A program made the translations under genes and the position numbers. Source: Cloeon dipterum (Eukaryota > Arthropoda > Insecta > Ephemeroptera > Baetidae). Taken from it: a DNA stretch of 64,000 nt. Shown here in pieces: positions 53,036 through 64,000 of this stretch. The stretch lies in assembly GCF_949628265.1 (NCBI RefSeq), contig NC_088788.1:13826001-13890000 (forward strand), given 5' to 3'. Each line of letters starts with the position of its first letter. Position 1 is the first letter of the stretch. The notes under the pieces were generated by a model. That model was not told where the DNA came from. It did not search any database and was given only the letters and a program-made list of their open reading frames with translations.

Positions 53036-56000
53036 ATGCGAGCCCCGCTGCTGATGATGGTTGCCGTGGCCGCCGTGGCCGCCTCGGCCGCTGAGCAGGA
53101 CTTCCGCTCCAAAATGTTCCTCGACGAGCCGGCCGACCCGTGCTACGAGGACAACGCCCAACTCAGGCCCAGAAGGTGCATCCCTGACTTCGTCAACGCA
53201 GCCTTCAAACGCACCGTACTTGCGTCCAGTACCTGCGGTGCCGTGCCCACCAGGTGAGTCGGTCGGACGCTTCGGCCAGGAATGCGACGACTGCCATCGG
53301 CCGCGGAACTCGCATTTCGAGCATTCCGAGCACTTGAATTTGCAACCCCACAGTTATTTCGTTATTTGTCCTCAAAGCTCGCTCAGACACCTTTGTTTAA
53401 CGAAATCGAATTTAACATCTTAATTCAGTAAATCACTGAAATCAATTAAAACTATGATGGTGTAAAAGGATTTTAACCGACATATGGCTCCGACGTTTAA
53501 TTAGAGTTGGGGAAATCTCTTATGCAAAAGCGGCGCAGGTTTCCTATTCCTATATATACCTTCGACAAACAATTTCGACATTTTCTGCTACATAAACGTC
53601 TTGAGGCATTTTATAACTTTAAAGTATACTGGTATACTTACACTGCTAAAGAATGACGACTTGTTTCTCTTCGTTGGTCGAACAAAGTAATTTCTTTTTT
53701 AATAGTTGTGCAAAATGACGTATTGTATCGCAAAGTGATATAAGAGGCAACACAATGACAAAATTATTTAGAGAGCCAGACAAAAAGTGTATTTAAAATT
53801 TTGTGTGCTTTTTTATTGATGCAGAATAATTGCTGCCCCTTTCTACAGATGAAATTTATATATTTGCCCTTTTTGGGTCAAGCCAAAGCAAATTGGGCCG
53901 TGCGATATTTGACTGCGCGCAGAAGGAGAGTTTTTGTTTGAGTTTCGGCTCCGTGCCGGGCAGAAAGGGGCGCCAATTAACACATTCGGCGTTTTGTTGA
54001 CTCGTCGAATTGGTGAGAATAATTTTATCGCAGGCGTAAGCCATTGTGTCAAGACGCGCGAAGAAAAAGGTGAATGGGAAATCGTGCCTCTGGAAAATGA
54101 TTAGGCGACAAGCGGACAAAAGTCGTCATGATTTACGCTGCTTTTTGTGTTCTCGGTGACACTGCTGCACGGTCAATTAAATTAAATTGTAATTTATTGC
54201 CCCACGACGATGACATGATGTCTCCCAAACCGAATAATCTCAAAATTAAGGCCGACTCCGCAGCAATGAGCTCATATATCTTTCCAGCTCTGGTACGGTT
54301 TGAATTGTTATTTATTTTTATACTCGAACAATTCACAAGAAATGTTCGTCCAGTTATTAAATCATTATCTTTGCATTTGCCTGCACGGAGCTATTCCAGA
54401 AATGAGAATTTATAATTAAATCTCGAGACGCATGCAGCAGGGAATGGCACGCATTCCAATTTCACTTTTTACCGGCCGTATTGGACTGGATTGAAATTCT
54501 AAGAGCTAACAAAAAGCACTAATTGTGTGTGAGATGTTTCAATTGCACGTGCGTGAGAGCAAGTTTGGTTTCAATCGCCTTACTCGGTTTGAAAGGCGAT
54601 TGCGCAGCTGTGGGGACAAACGGAATTGCGTGTGCAGCGCGTATGAGAAAAGAGTTTTGTTGTTTTCCGCTTGGCCGCTTCCACGATTGAACACAACAGC
54701 GACAATATATGTAATCACTGCTGCGCTGCGCCGATATAGCAATTGTGTTGTACAATTTAGCAAAAAAGCTCCGCGCTCAATCGATCAGCGGCAGATGCTG
54801 TAATTAACTTATTTGCTCCCAGTTCCAAGAAGGAAATTCATGTCCAATATGTGTTGAAATATTACTTGATTGATGGAGAACATGTTTTTTTCGAAACTCT
54901 ACCTTTTTATTTGACAAACAAGTGTTGCTGTGGCTTTGAAAATGAATCAGGAGTATCCACATTAAATAAAAATTTTCAAATACATTTTTTCAGTTATTTT
55001 AGCCTTCCGTTCCTATAGTTGTTCCCCTATTGGAGTAGCCATTGTAAAATCTATTTAAATAAAGGAATGCTCAAATTCAAAATTAATTAATTTAAAAATA
55101 AAACAATGCCACGCATTATTGTACTTACAGCTCGATTGTTCACCTTTTTTGCTCGAAAAGATGGTCCTTTTTACGCCTTCAACGTGTTGAACGTTTTACT
55201 GGAGACGGAATATAAATATTTTTACTAGACACTTAAGTTGATTGGGCAGCAAAAAGTCTTGCATTTTCCCCCTGCCGACATGCAAATATGCGCGAGAGGC
55301 TTATTGCTTCATTGGGTACCTTTTTCCCCATTCCATTCGCCGTGAACGACGCCGGAAAATGCAGAGGAGGGCAAATTGTTTGATCAGTTGATTTGGGGGT
55401 GAGCGCGGCGCGCAAGCAACGAGCTCGACGGCACAATATCTTCCTCGTCGTCGCTTTTATTTTTATTTATTCACTTGTGAGCCGGCAGCCAGCGAGGCGA
55501 GGATCGGAAAGAGTTCCCTTTTTCTTGCTCTCTTTATTTTAATCATTATATATTTTCGGTCCCCTTGTTGACATTCAAATCACGTACGGGCTAACTAGTG
55601 CCGCGAGGACCTGCGCTGTGAAGCGCTTTCCAGAGACCAAAACTTGCTCATTTTCCAGCCGATTTATTGAAAAAAGCTTCGGCTCGAATAAATTTGGCTC
55701 TCTGGGCCGATAAATTCCGCGCCCAAGGGATCTTGAGGCAATCCGAGTTTATGCTGTCGCTGTCAATAAAGGAAAGAAGTGGCGAGGGACGAGAGTGAAT
55801 GCAAAAAATTGGAGCCAATTCCAGTTTGACCCGTAAAAGTGAACGGAGAGGATTTGGCCGGTCGCGCACACACATACACACGAATCGATCATTTCCCGCC
55901 TTTTGCCGAGAGAGAAGAGCGGATGGGAAAATGGAAAAAACGCGCCCGCGGTCGTAAAACGTGCCCTGAGCTGCTCGAAATCCACCGCGCGCAGTGTTTG

Positions 56001-59000
56001 CCCCCCTTTATATCCTTCCGTGATGCCGGAAGATAATAAGAAAAGGGCCGATTGTGACTACGCTTTGAAAATTGGAAGAACCGCCGCGGTGGAAAAACTC
56101 CCCGCTCTGCAATTGTCTACAACACGCTATTTTTTCAGCCGCAGATCGAGTGTTGGTCGGTCACGGAACGAACAGCACAGTCATGCGGATTCATTCATTA
56201 TTCTCCTTTTAAATTTTCGGGTTTCAAAGCAAATAAGTGAACGCCCTTTCTGGTCCAGCACGTCCTGCAATACCTGCTAAACGTGTTTTAAGCATAGATT
56301 CCGAGAGCAGCATGTAAAATACACACGGCTCGTGGGTGTGATTTTACTTGTTTACGTTCACAGCAGTGCACATCACGATGAATGAGTGAGCCGGAATATA
56401 AAAACCAAACCGAACAGCCCAGCGGTTTCACTCCGTGTCCACACACCCTCGCGCTATCGCGGAAGTTAGTTCACGCAGACACTTTTAATTATCGCAACCG
56501 TTTAAAAGTTATCAAAGTAATTAAGCAAATCTCTCGCCAGCCGGCCGCGAGTCAATAAACAAGCGCTTATAACGCGAATGAAATACGCTCAATGGCTCCT
56601 CCATTATCCGCACGAGTTTGGCATTGCTCTCGCTGCTCGAGCGCTCTTGATCCCAATTTATGGGCCATTTGTTCGTACAGACAGTGCGCGCGAGAGAGCA
56701 GGCAAAAAGTAAATTTGGTTGCGTATTGCTGCCATGCAGCATTAACTTGCTGATTCTTCTTTATTTATTTTTATCTTGCTGCGGAGTGAAAGAGGCACTA
56801 AATGTAGAGGAATAGAGAGGATTTGGAAGCTGCTACGCCGGGGAGACACGCCGCCCGACTTGGGAAAATTCAATAAATAAATCTCCTGCTGCATCCCCAA
56901 CTATAAAAAAATTCCGTCCCCTGTACCGCGCGCCCTTGTATATAAATAAGGCAGAAAAGAAGTGTGTCTGTTGACGCAAACAAACCGTTTTAGCTCGAGG
57001 AGGCTATTTTACTAAAAGTAGAAGGGAACGATTCCCGGCTTTTTGCTAATTTTTCCCTTCTCTCTCCGCCATGCAAAAGTTTGTTTTCCGAAGAGCGAGC
57101 GAAAGCAAAAACTGTTTGTTCGTGTTTACCATGTAATTCGAAAAAGACACAAAGTGCGCTGTTACGCCGGTTAAGCCCTAATAAATCTGAACGCGAAAAG
57201 CGCAAGGAAAAAGCGTTCCGACAGGATAAAAGTTTGCCAACTGGCGGTATTCAACAAAGCGGATGAATGACAATAAATTTGAATTAAAACCCCACAAAAC
57301 AACTCCCAATTTTTAAGGGACGAAATTATTACAACCTAAATTGAAGTCACGCTTCAGGCAGTAGCCACTTGTTGGCGCCACCTGCTGATTCTTATCTGCC
57401 TTGCCCGCCAGACATATTATATCTTGATGGCATTTGCATAAAATCCGTTTGTTGACTTTATTTAGATTGCAGTAACATACCAGCACGTTCATTTGCATAT
57501 TACAAACTCCGGTTCATACGTACCCTTCAGGCAGGATTAACAAGCCTTTCGGTGTGTCGGCAGGTACTGCGAGTCTACGGGCGGCAAAGCGGAGGCATGC
57601 CAGGTGTGCGACGCGAACCAGGCGAAGCTGGCGCACCCCGCCACCCACCTGACCGACCTGAACAACCCGAACAACCTGACGTGCTGGCGATCGGAGCCGA
57701 TGCAGGCCCACCCGTACGGTTATCAGGACAACGTGACCCTGGTGCTGTCGCTGGACAAAACCTACGAGCTGACCTACATCAGCCTGCAGTTTTGCGCACG
57801 CCGCTTCAAGCCAGACTCGATGGCCATCTACAAAAGCGTCGACTACGGCAACACGTGGCAGACCTTCCAGTTCTACTCGTCCACCTGCCGCAAGGACTAC
57901 GGCAAGCCGCCCAGGGCCAACATCACCAAGGCTAACGAGCAGGAGGCGCTGTGCGTCGACGTGCACCGCGCGGACTTTGGTTCTAACAGCGTTGCAGCCC
58001 GCGTCGCCTTCAGCACCCTCGAAGGCCGCCCCAGCGCTGCCGACTTCGACAACAGCCCCGTCCTTCAGGTCAGTGCCTTTCAATTGAAAATCACGAATTT
58101 TCCTTACTAAGTGATATAAAGTGTTGGTAGATGCAAATGCATTCGAAATTTTTATTTATGGTGTTTCAGTTAAATTTAATGCAGTTTTTAAAGAATAATA
58201 TTTAGCTGAATATGATATTCAACTCACATTGTCCATTTTTTGTGTGCTGAAATTGATATTTTATGATCAAATTGTTTGTTTCTTCTCAGTTTTGTTTACT
58301 TCTAAACCTTGAGTCATATTGGGAAATTTTGACGAATTTATTTTTTAAAAGAGAATATTTAAAGATGGTTTTAGGTTTCATTTTGACGATTATCAGACTG
58401 ATTATACTCATTTTTAGCTTATAAGTTACCTATAAGATCACATTATCAAGAGGTCGCAAATCTTTTGCTCGATTTAAACTGTCAAAAAAGTAAAAATTTC
58501 ATTTTTTCAGCAAGTTTTACCGATATTTTTCATGGTGCAAATCTATACCAAAACTTGGAAGTCAGCTAAACAACGTCAACACAATCTTTCAACACAAAAT
58601 GCATTGCTCATACTTGGATTAGCCTTATCTCTTTCCGTGATAAAATAAAAAAAAGACAAAAGTAAGCACAAAGAAATTTATGGTTCTTTCTTAATTTACG
58701 TGATTATAATGAATTAAAAACCATAGTTACGTGTCTAAATTGATTACATATCAATATTGAACTTACTTTTCCTTTTTATGACTAACACCTTATCAAAAAT
58801 CGATTGTAAAATTTAATTTTGCAAAAAATCTAACATTAGACCATTTTCCGCTTTTGAAGATATTTATCAGGATTCTAAAAGCAATTTAGACGGTTTTTGA
58901 GCTCCAATAGTCAATTCTAAACGATTTTTAGTGTGGCTTAACAGTCATAAAATTGCGTGATTCATGCTCCTTTGGTATCTAACGGCAAACCAGACGCAGG

Positions 59001-61271
59001 AAATATAGTCGATCGTTCCAACCCTATCTATTTTACAGCTAAAAGGTAAAAAACGTTAGTTGGATGAACGCTTTTGATTAAAATTACCCCCACAAAAAAG
59101 ACGCCAAATCAGAGGATATTTTCCTAAAATTACTTGTTTAAAAAAAGAAGGCGTTACAAATTAAAAACTATGGTGAAAAGAATTTTTGCTTTTTAAAAAA
59201 ATCCGACACTGACGTCAGCGGTGAGAAAACATAAAATATTCGAAAAATTCAAGCTTGCATAATTTTTTGGAGATTGTATATTGCTCCAAAACCCTGAACG
59301 TTTTTTTTTTATGTTGAGAAATTTGTATTAAGCATCTAGTCTGCATCAAAGGTTAAATCCGGCTGAATAAAATCCTGCGGTGGACCCTGACAATGAGTAA
59401 ATTTCTCATTGTTGAAGCGATTGTGGTATTCTCACGCGCGCTATATAGCCGCTCTCTCTTCTCTTCCCGCGCGACTTTTCGGCGGTCAGGCTACAGGGCT
59501 CGTACCCAAAAAAGGAGTCGCGAATGGCCGCTTAAAATCTGTAATCCGCACGAGGATAATAGCGGAGATTGGCAAAGATTTATTTGCACTTTGCAGCTCT
59601 GAAGACAGGCTGCTGGGCAAAGTTCTTACACAGGCATTTAAATTAGAGAGGAGAGCGTTGCGTCGGCCGTAATTTGTGGTCTGCAAAAACTCTAAAAATC
59701 CACAAACTATATGCTAAAGTTGTATGCGCGAACCGGATTCGATAATTTCGTGGCATTTCAGCACAACATCGCTTTTGCATGTAATTTCGGTAATTTTGTT
59801 GTTTACACGTTGTTTGAGTTCTTAAACTTCTTAATAGAAAAATTGGAAGGAAGATTGTTTTAGAGTTGACCCTTTATTGGTCTCGACGTAGAGGCGTTCT
59901 TAGGTGATTTGTCTTTCTGAGTTGTCGCAAGCCATTCACATAAAAAACTCCGCCCACTTGTCGAGTAGACGTTTTCTAGACTATTGTTAATTGTTATTTT
60001 TGATAAATGATTCAATGAAACCAGGCAGAATCCATTTTTTTACCGAGTCCCAAATGATTGTTGTCCTTAGTGCATATTTTGGCTATTTGACTGGTTCAGG
60101 GCGAGTATAAATCAAACTGTGCAGCAGCGCGGCGGAGGTGCTCAGGCCGTCACACATTTTGATTTATTTACACTCGCAAACGAGAGACAGCTTGGTGCCA
60201 GACAGCGCAGGGAGAGTGACAAGGGATTAAGGGTGGCGGAGATGATCCACCCCAAGACCGGCAGCAATTTATTTTAGGATGTGCGGTGTTTCGTGGGGTT
60301 TCCGCACTGGGTTTTGAAAATTATTTCCTCGGAATTTTCATATTCATATATCCACGAAAAATATTTTTCCCCTTATAAAAATTAGTTTCAGCAGTTGTTT
60401 ATTTCGACATTTTACAACACATTGCACTCTTTTTTGGTCCCACTTGAAACAGAGAATTTAAAAAGAGGCAATAAAAATTCTCTCGTTAATTTGCAGAGCA
60501 TTTGATCGTTTTTTATGGCTTAATATAGATTCCTCTCGTCGAGATCTAAAGGTGCATGGCTTTATTACGGGCGTCCTCCTTTTAGTGAAAATAAATCACG
60601 ATCTCCAGTAGACACATAATGGTTACTTGCTATATTAAAAGTACACATTTTTAATTGCGGTGTTGACAAGGTAAATTTCAATTTCAACTTAAACTTAACC
60701 CTTAATGACTGTTTTGACGCAATAAAAATTAGGAATTTTCTTCATTCGGCAGCTAAATTCCTATGCAACAAAAAATTAATAAATAGCTATATCCAGGATC
60801 GTCCTTTCACTTCTCCTTTCCTGAGAACAATTTTACTAAAAATATTCGTACAAAAGCCTTTTGGTCAATTGAAAGCAAGACAACATTTCCCGCTTTTTCA
60901 GGACTGGGTGACCGCGACGGACATCAAGGTGGTGTTCAACCGGCTGCAGCCGCCGCAGCAGACGCCGCGGGTCGAGCCTGTGGCCGACGACGCGCTCAGC
61001 AGCAACCTGCTGACGCCGCTGAATGAGAGCGAGCAGGCGGGCGACCGCTTCAGCAGCTTCTACCACTACGCCGTGTCTGATCTGGCCGTCGGCGGCCGCT
61101 GCAAGTGCAACGGCCACGCATCCAAGTGTCTGCCGTCGGCCCGCGACAACGGCCAGCTGCTCTGCGACTGCAGGCACAACACGGCAGGCCGCGACTGCGA
61201 GAAGTGCAAGCAATTCCACTTTGACCGACCCTGGGGAAGGGCCACCCTGAAGGATGCCAACGAATGCAAGG
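53036..61271 (+). CDS. Net: Netrin, 5' half (laminin N-terminal domain and first LE repeat)
   Basis: Exons 53036-53253, 57564-58068 and 60902-61271 join in frame; the gene continues past the right edge. A signal peptide starts at [21 protein letters not shown]. The laminin N-terminal (domain VI) follows: [100 protein letters not shown]. Then come [20 protein letters not shown] and the first laminin-type EGF module ([20 protein letters not shown]). This order and the DWVTATDI and CRHNTAG blocks are netrin-specific. Netrins are secreted axon-guidance cues that bind Frazzled/DCC and Unc-5. The exon ends at the first-LE boundary (ANECK); the remaining LE repeats and the C345C domain are outside. 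Whether it corresponds to NetA or NetB cannot be told. Confidence 0.95.
53254..57563 (+). other. 4.3 kb first intron of netrin
   Basis: The donor is GTGAGT and the acceptor is TGTCGGCAG. GC-richer conserved-looking blocks occur throughout 55240-56280 and 56400-57260, without splice-bounded reading frames. Long first introns of guidance-cue genes commonly carry enhancers. No mobile element was recognised. Confidence 0.6.
58069..60901 (+). other. 2.8 kb second intron of netrin
   Basis: AT-rich intron between the FDNSPVLQ and DWVTATDI exons, both phase 0. A GC-richer patch at 59420-59680 and another at 60100-60270 have no coding support. Confidence 0.65.
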
Positions 61272-61825
61272 GTGAGTACCTCTGGCTTAAGTCACTTTGT
61301 TTTGATTGAATTCTTTTGTGGGATTTTTAATTGTTTCTAAAGGTAGAGAAAAAAATTAACCAATGGTTTAGCTCATTTCTTCAAATTTCAATTTGTCACT
61401 TCTGTGACAAAAAATGTTCTTTTCCTATAAGAGATGGATATTTTATTTACTAAGAACTTGTCACGTGAAATCACGTATTGTTTTGAACTAAATTGATAAA
61501 ATCAGTTTTAGAATTTTTGATTTTTTTTTAAGGAAATTTCTATTACAGGGTGATTTGAGTTGTCAATTTCGTTGCTATTGTCTCTTTTCGTTGGCACTCA
61601 GTGCGGACGGACGAAATCAACGAACGCTGATTCAAATTTCTCTGCAGCTAATTCTGTAGTATGAATTTTGTTTTTGAGGTAAAGCACTGTTGATTAGGCC
61701 TGCGGGGCCGAAATAGCTGCTATAGGTACAATACAAGTGAGCGTGTGATATTATTTTACTCGCACAATTTTTCAATTTATTAGCCTCCTTCTGTTTTTCA
61801 CCTGTGGGAGTAACCACTGAAATAT

Positions 61826-63271
61826 CATTAATTTATGTTACAAGTTAATTTTTCATAAGCAAAGTGGTTAAATAATATTGCTTATTAAAAATTTGTTTTT
61901 TTAAATTTCAAACAGTGTTAATAATTTTTTTATAAAAATAATTAACTTTCTTAGATTGAAATCTTTTATAATTTCATTCCTTTATTTTTTTATTGACAAT
62001 CTCGGATGGGAGTAATTTTTTACAATGATTTTTTGCGCTGAAGTTTGCTGCTGGCGTACATGCTCAATCAGGTTTTTTCAACACCATTGTGTGTCTTTAG
62101 CGAGCAACATTTTTACGAGTCTTGATATTTCATAAAAATTCACCGCGCCAAGATATTTGAAGCATGTACACTTTGTTGCTTGTAATGGGTCATAATTATT
62201 TTTAACAGCCTTTTTGATGCAATTGATGCTAATAACGATCGTTCTTGTGACGCTTTGAAACACATTAAGGCTGAAAATTCTTCGTTTCTGTGGAAGTTTT
62301 CGTGTCTTCTTCGTGGTTTGAGATGGCCTATTAAATGCTCTCAGAAGGAGAGAGAGAGAGAGCCTTTTTGGCCTTTTTGTGGAAAGGTCCAACACCTGCT
62401 TCAATCGTTGCAACGACCCTGTAAATTATGATTTTTTCTATTAACCCTTGGAATTTGCTAAAAGTCACGTCCAAAAGCACATAGAACATGTTTGGTATAC
62501 AGCAGAACAAAAAGGATTATACTTGAGCTCCTTTTCATGCCTCGCCACCCAGAATTCATTCCTGCAGGACTTACAGGCAACCGACACGTTCTCTTGAAGA
62601 ACACGGGGACAGTTTTTCGGTTAAATTTTGTTTGTATTCGGACATTTTCCCACGAAACGCTTTTTTGTCCCCAAAAAAGCTATTTAGCTGTGAGTCATGT
62701 GTCGCTTTGTATTGGACTTGGAAAGCTATTATGCTCTACTTTAAGGTCCTAAAGACAGTTACTTGATGTTTTTCACATTCTAGAAGCTCCACGACTGACA
62801 TTTAAATGGTTTTAAACGATTTAATGCGAGGTCCAATTAACTTGGATTCAAATATTCTTTCAGATCAAAAGTTCTAGAAGAAAACAAAGCTGGGCTAAAA
62901 CTGTTTTTATTTGCATTGGATATTTGTAAGTTTTTCACCAAGCTTCTACAAAATAAAACTGCTGCTTTTTTAAACAACGAAATAAAATTATTTTGCAATT
63001 GAAAGGAACTGTAGACATTACAGAGCTTCTTGGTTGTTGCTGTAGCTTTCACTTTTTGTTATTTTTATGCTATGGCATCGATTCTTGTAGAAAATTTATT
63101 ACTTGGCTCTTCACAATATTTTTATTTTATAAAAGATTTCAATCTAAGAAAGTTAATTATTTTTATAAAAAAATTATTAACACTGTTTGAAATTTAAAAA
63201 ACAAATTTTTAATAAGCAATATTATTTAACCACTTTGCTTATGAAAAATTAACTTGTAACATAAATTAATG
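61826..63271. repeat. 1.45 kb unit bounded by 145-base near-identical inverted repeats
   Basis: Arms 61826-61971 and 63127-63271 are reverse complements differing by about one T/A-run indel over 145 bases. They enclose 1155 bases with no clear transposase. Arms begin CATTAATTTATGTTACAAG on the left and mirror this on the right. Obvious target-site duplications are not seen. It lies in the netrin intron after the first LE exon. It could be a non-autonomous foldback or TIR DNA element, or an inverted local duplication. Confidence 0.85.
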
Positions 63272-63857
63272 TTATTGATTCTTTAAACAATGTTTTTCTA
63301 AAAATTTCAATTTATAAATACGATAAATACCAAAAGGTCGTAACTAACAGAAATTAGAAACTAGGTAAATCTAAGATCGTACTTTATTAGCTTGCAATCA
63401 GTTATCAATAATATTTAATTGAGTTGTATAATAACGGATGATATTAAGGTCGGTGGCAAAAGTAATTCTTTTCCTGCTAAAAGACTTGACAAGGGCAAGA
63501 GCAGAGCGACCACATAGTTAATATTGCAGGGTGCAGATCTTTTATTGATGCGCTTCTGTGTAATACACAGCAACAGGAAGGGTGGGCAAAATCAGGCGGC
63601 GAAAATGCATTTGCGATGCATGGCAACAAAAGTGATGGTTGTTTGCGTGTGTGTTGTGTAGTTGTGATGTGCACTCACTAACTATGCATGCGCGGAGCTG
63701 TCTAGCTGAGTTTGGATCGCTCGAGGTGTAGACAAGCGTTCAAAAGCGGAAAATATACGCCGCCGCCCCTCGCGCCGCGCACTATCAGGTGCTCAATAAA
63801 TATTTCAAGCGCACGTTTTCAACAGTTTCTCTCTCAAAATAATGAAAGGAAGGTGGG

Positions 63858-63860
<3 letters not shown>

Positions 63861-63910
<50 letters not shown>
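63861..63910. repeat. (GA)25 microsatellite
   Basis: Fifty perfect bases of GA repeat on the plus strand. Such tracts can bind GAGA factor in insects, but none is known here. Confidence 0.97.
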
Positions 63911-63911
<1 letters not shown>

Positions 63912-64000
63912 GCGTTCGGACGAATTAGCGTTGGAGGAGAAAAACAAGACCTCAACAAGCATCTTTTTTCTTGCTCTGGGTGAGTCTCTCTCGCTCTCGC

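Larger units (their letters stand above)
61272..64000 (+). other. Netrin intron 3 (runs off the window)
   Basis: The donor is GTGAGT after 61271 and no downstream netrin exon is visible before 64000. It holds the inverted-repeat unit, a short GA run near 62350, the long (GA)n tract and GC-richer sequence at 63530-63800. Confidence 0.7.

Noticed and set aside
62078-62413. A 111-codon minus-strand frame inside the netrin-intron inverted-repeat unit, considered as a transposase remnant.
   Set aside because: The translation is AT-rich low-information sequence with no DDE, HTH or zinc motif.

Overview
This is 64 kb of an arthropod, most likely insect, nuclear genome. It has spliced genes with mostly 50-500 bp introns, AT-rich noncoding DNA, Metazoa-wide housekeeping genes, and insect-style genes: a gooseberry/Pax3-7 homeobox gene, a neuropeptide-like precursor 1 (NPLP1) gene and an asterix/GTSF1 piRNA-pathway gene. 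I cannot name the species. I reassembled genes by hand from GT-AG boundaries, reading-frame phase and family conservation. Where I give an exon chain, it closes in frame to the expected family length.

Layout, left to right. (1) 774-3843, +: 3' half of a Pax3/7 (gooseberry/paired) gene; its paired-domain exons lie left of the window. (2) 6884-13758, +: NPLP1 prohormone. (3) 14265-16979, -: complete GH1 beta-glucosidase with signal peptide, convergent with NPLP1. (4) 18135-18635, -: SREK1IP1-like splicing protein. (5) 19641-20847, -: asterix/GTSF1-like CHHC zinc-finger protein. (6) 21977-25322, +: MAN1 (LEMD3) inner nuclear membrane protein. (7) 26412-30362, -: an unrecognised Cys/His-finger protein. 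(8) 31311-35380, +: Integrator subunit 7. (9) 36165-41921, +: RNA polymerase III largest subunit. (10) 42394-44743, -: cytochrome bc1 core protein 2. (11) 48641-48889, +: an orphan GC-rich coding exon. (12) 53036 to beyond the right edge, +: 5' half of a netrin gene.

The centre (18-45 kb) is a compact block of housekeeping genes: nuclear envelope, piRNA silencing, snRNA 3' processing, Pol III and respiration. It has short intergenic promoters, several of them between divergent genes. The flanks hold developmental and neural genes (Pax3/7, NPLP1, netrin) with GC-rich coding exons, multi-kilobase introns and long gene-free stretches.

The most notable observations are structural. The RNA polymerase III gene carries a textbook U12-type AT-AC intron before its last exon and a GC-AG intron near its start. 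NPLP1 has two phase-compatible donors that would add or remove 22 residues. In asterix the in-frame stop lies inside a splice donor, so splicing decides the C-terminus. A near-identical 145 bp inverted repeat brackets 1.2 kb in a netrin intron, and other hairpin-like repeats occur near 26.6, 30.6 and 31.0 kb. I saw no rRNA or tRNA gene, no CRISPR array, and no retroviral or other virus-derived element that I could support.
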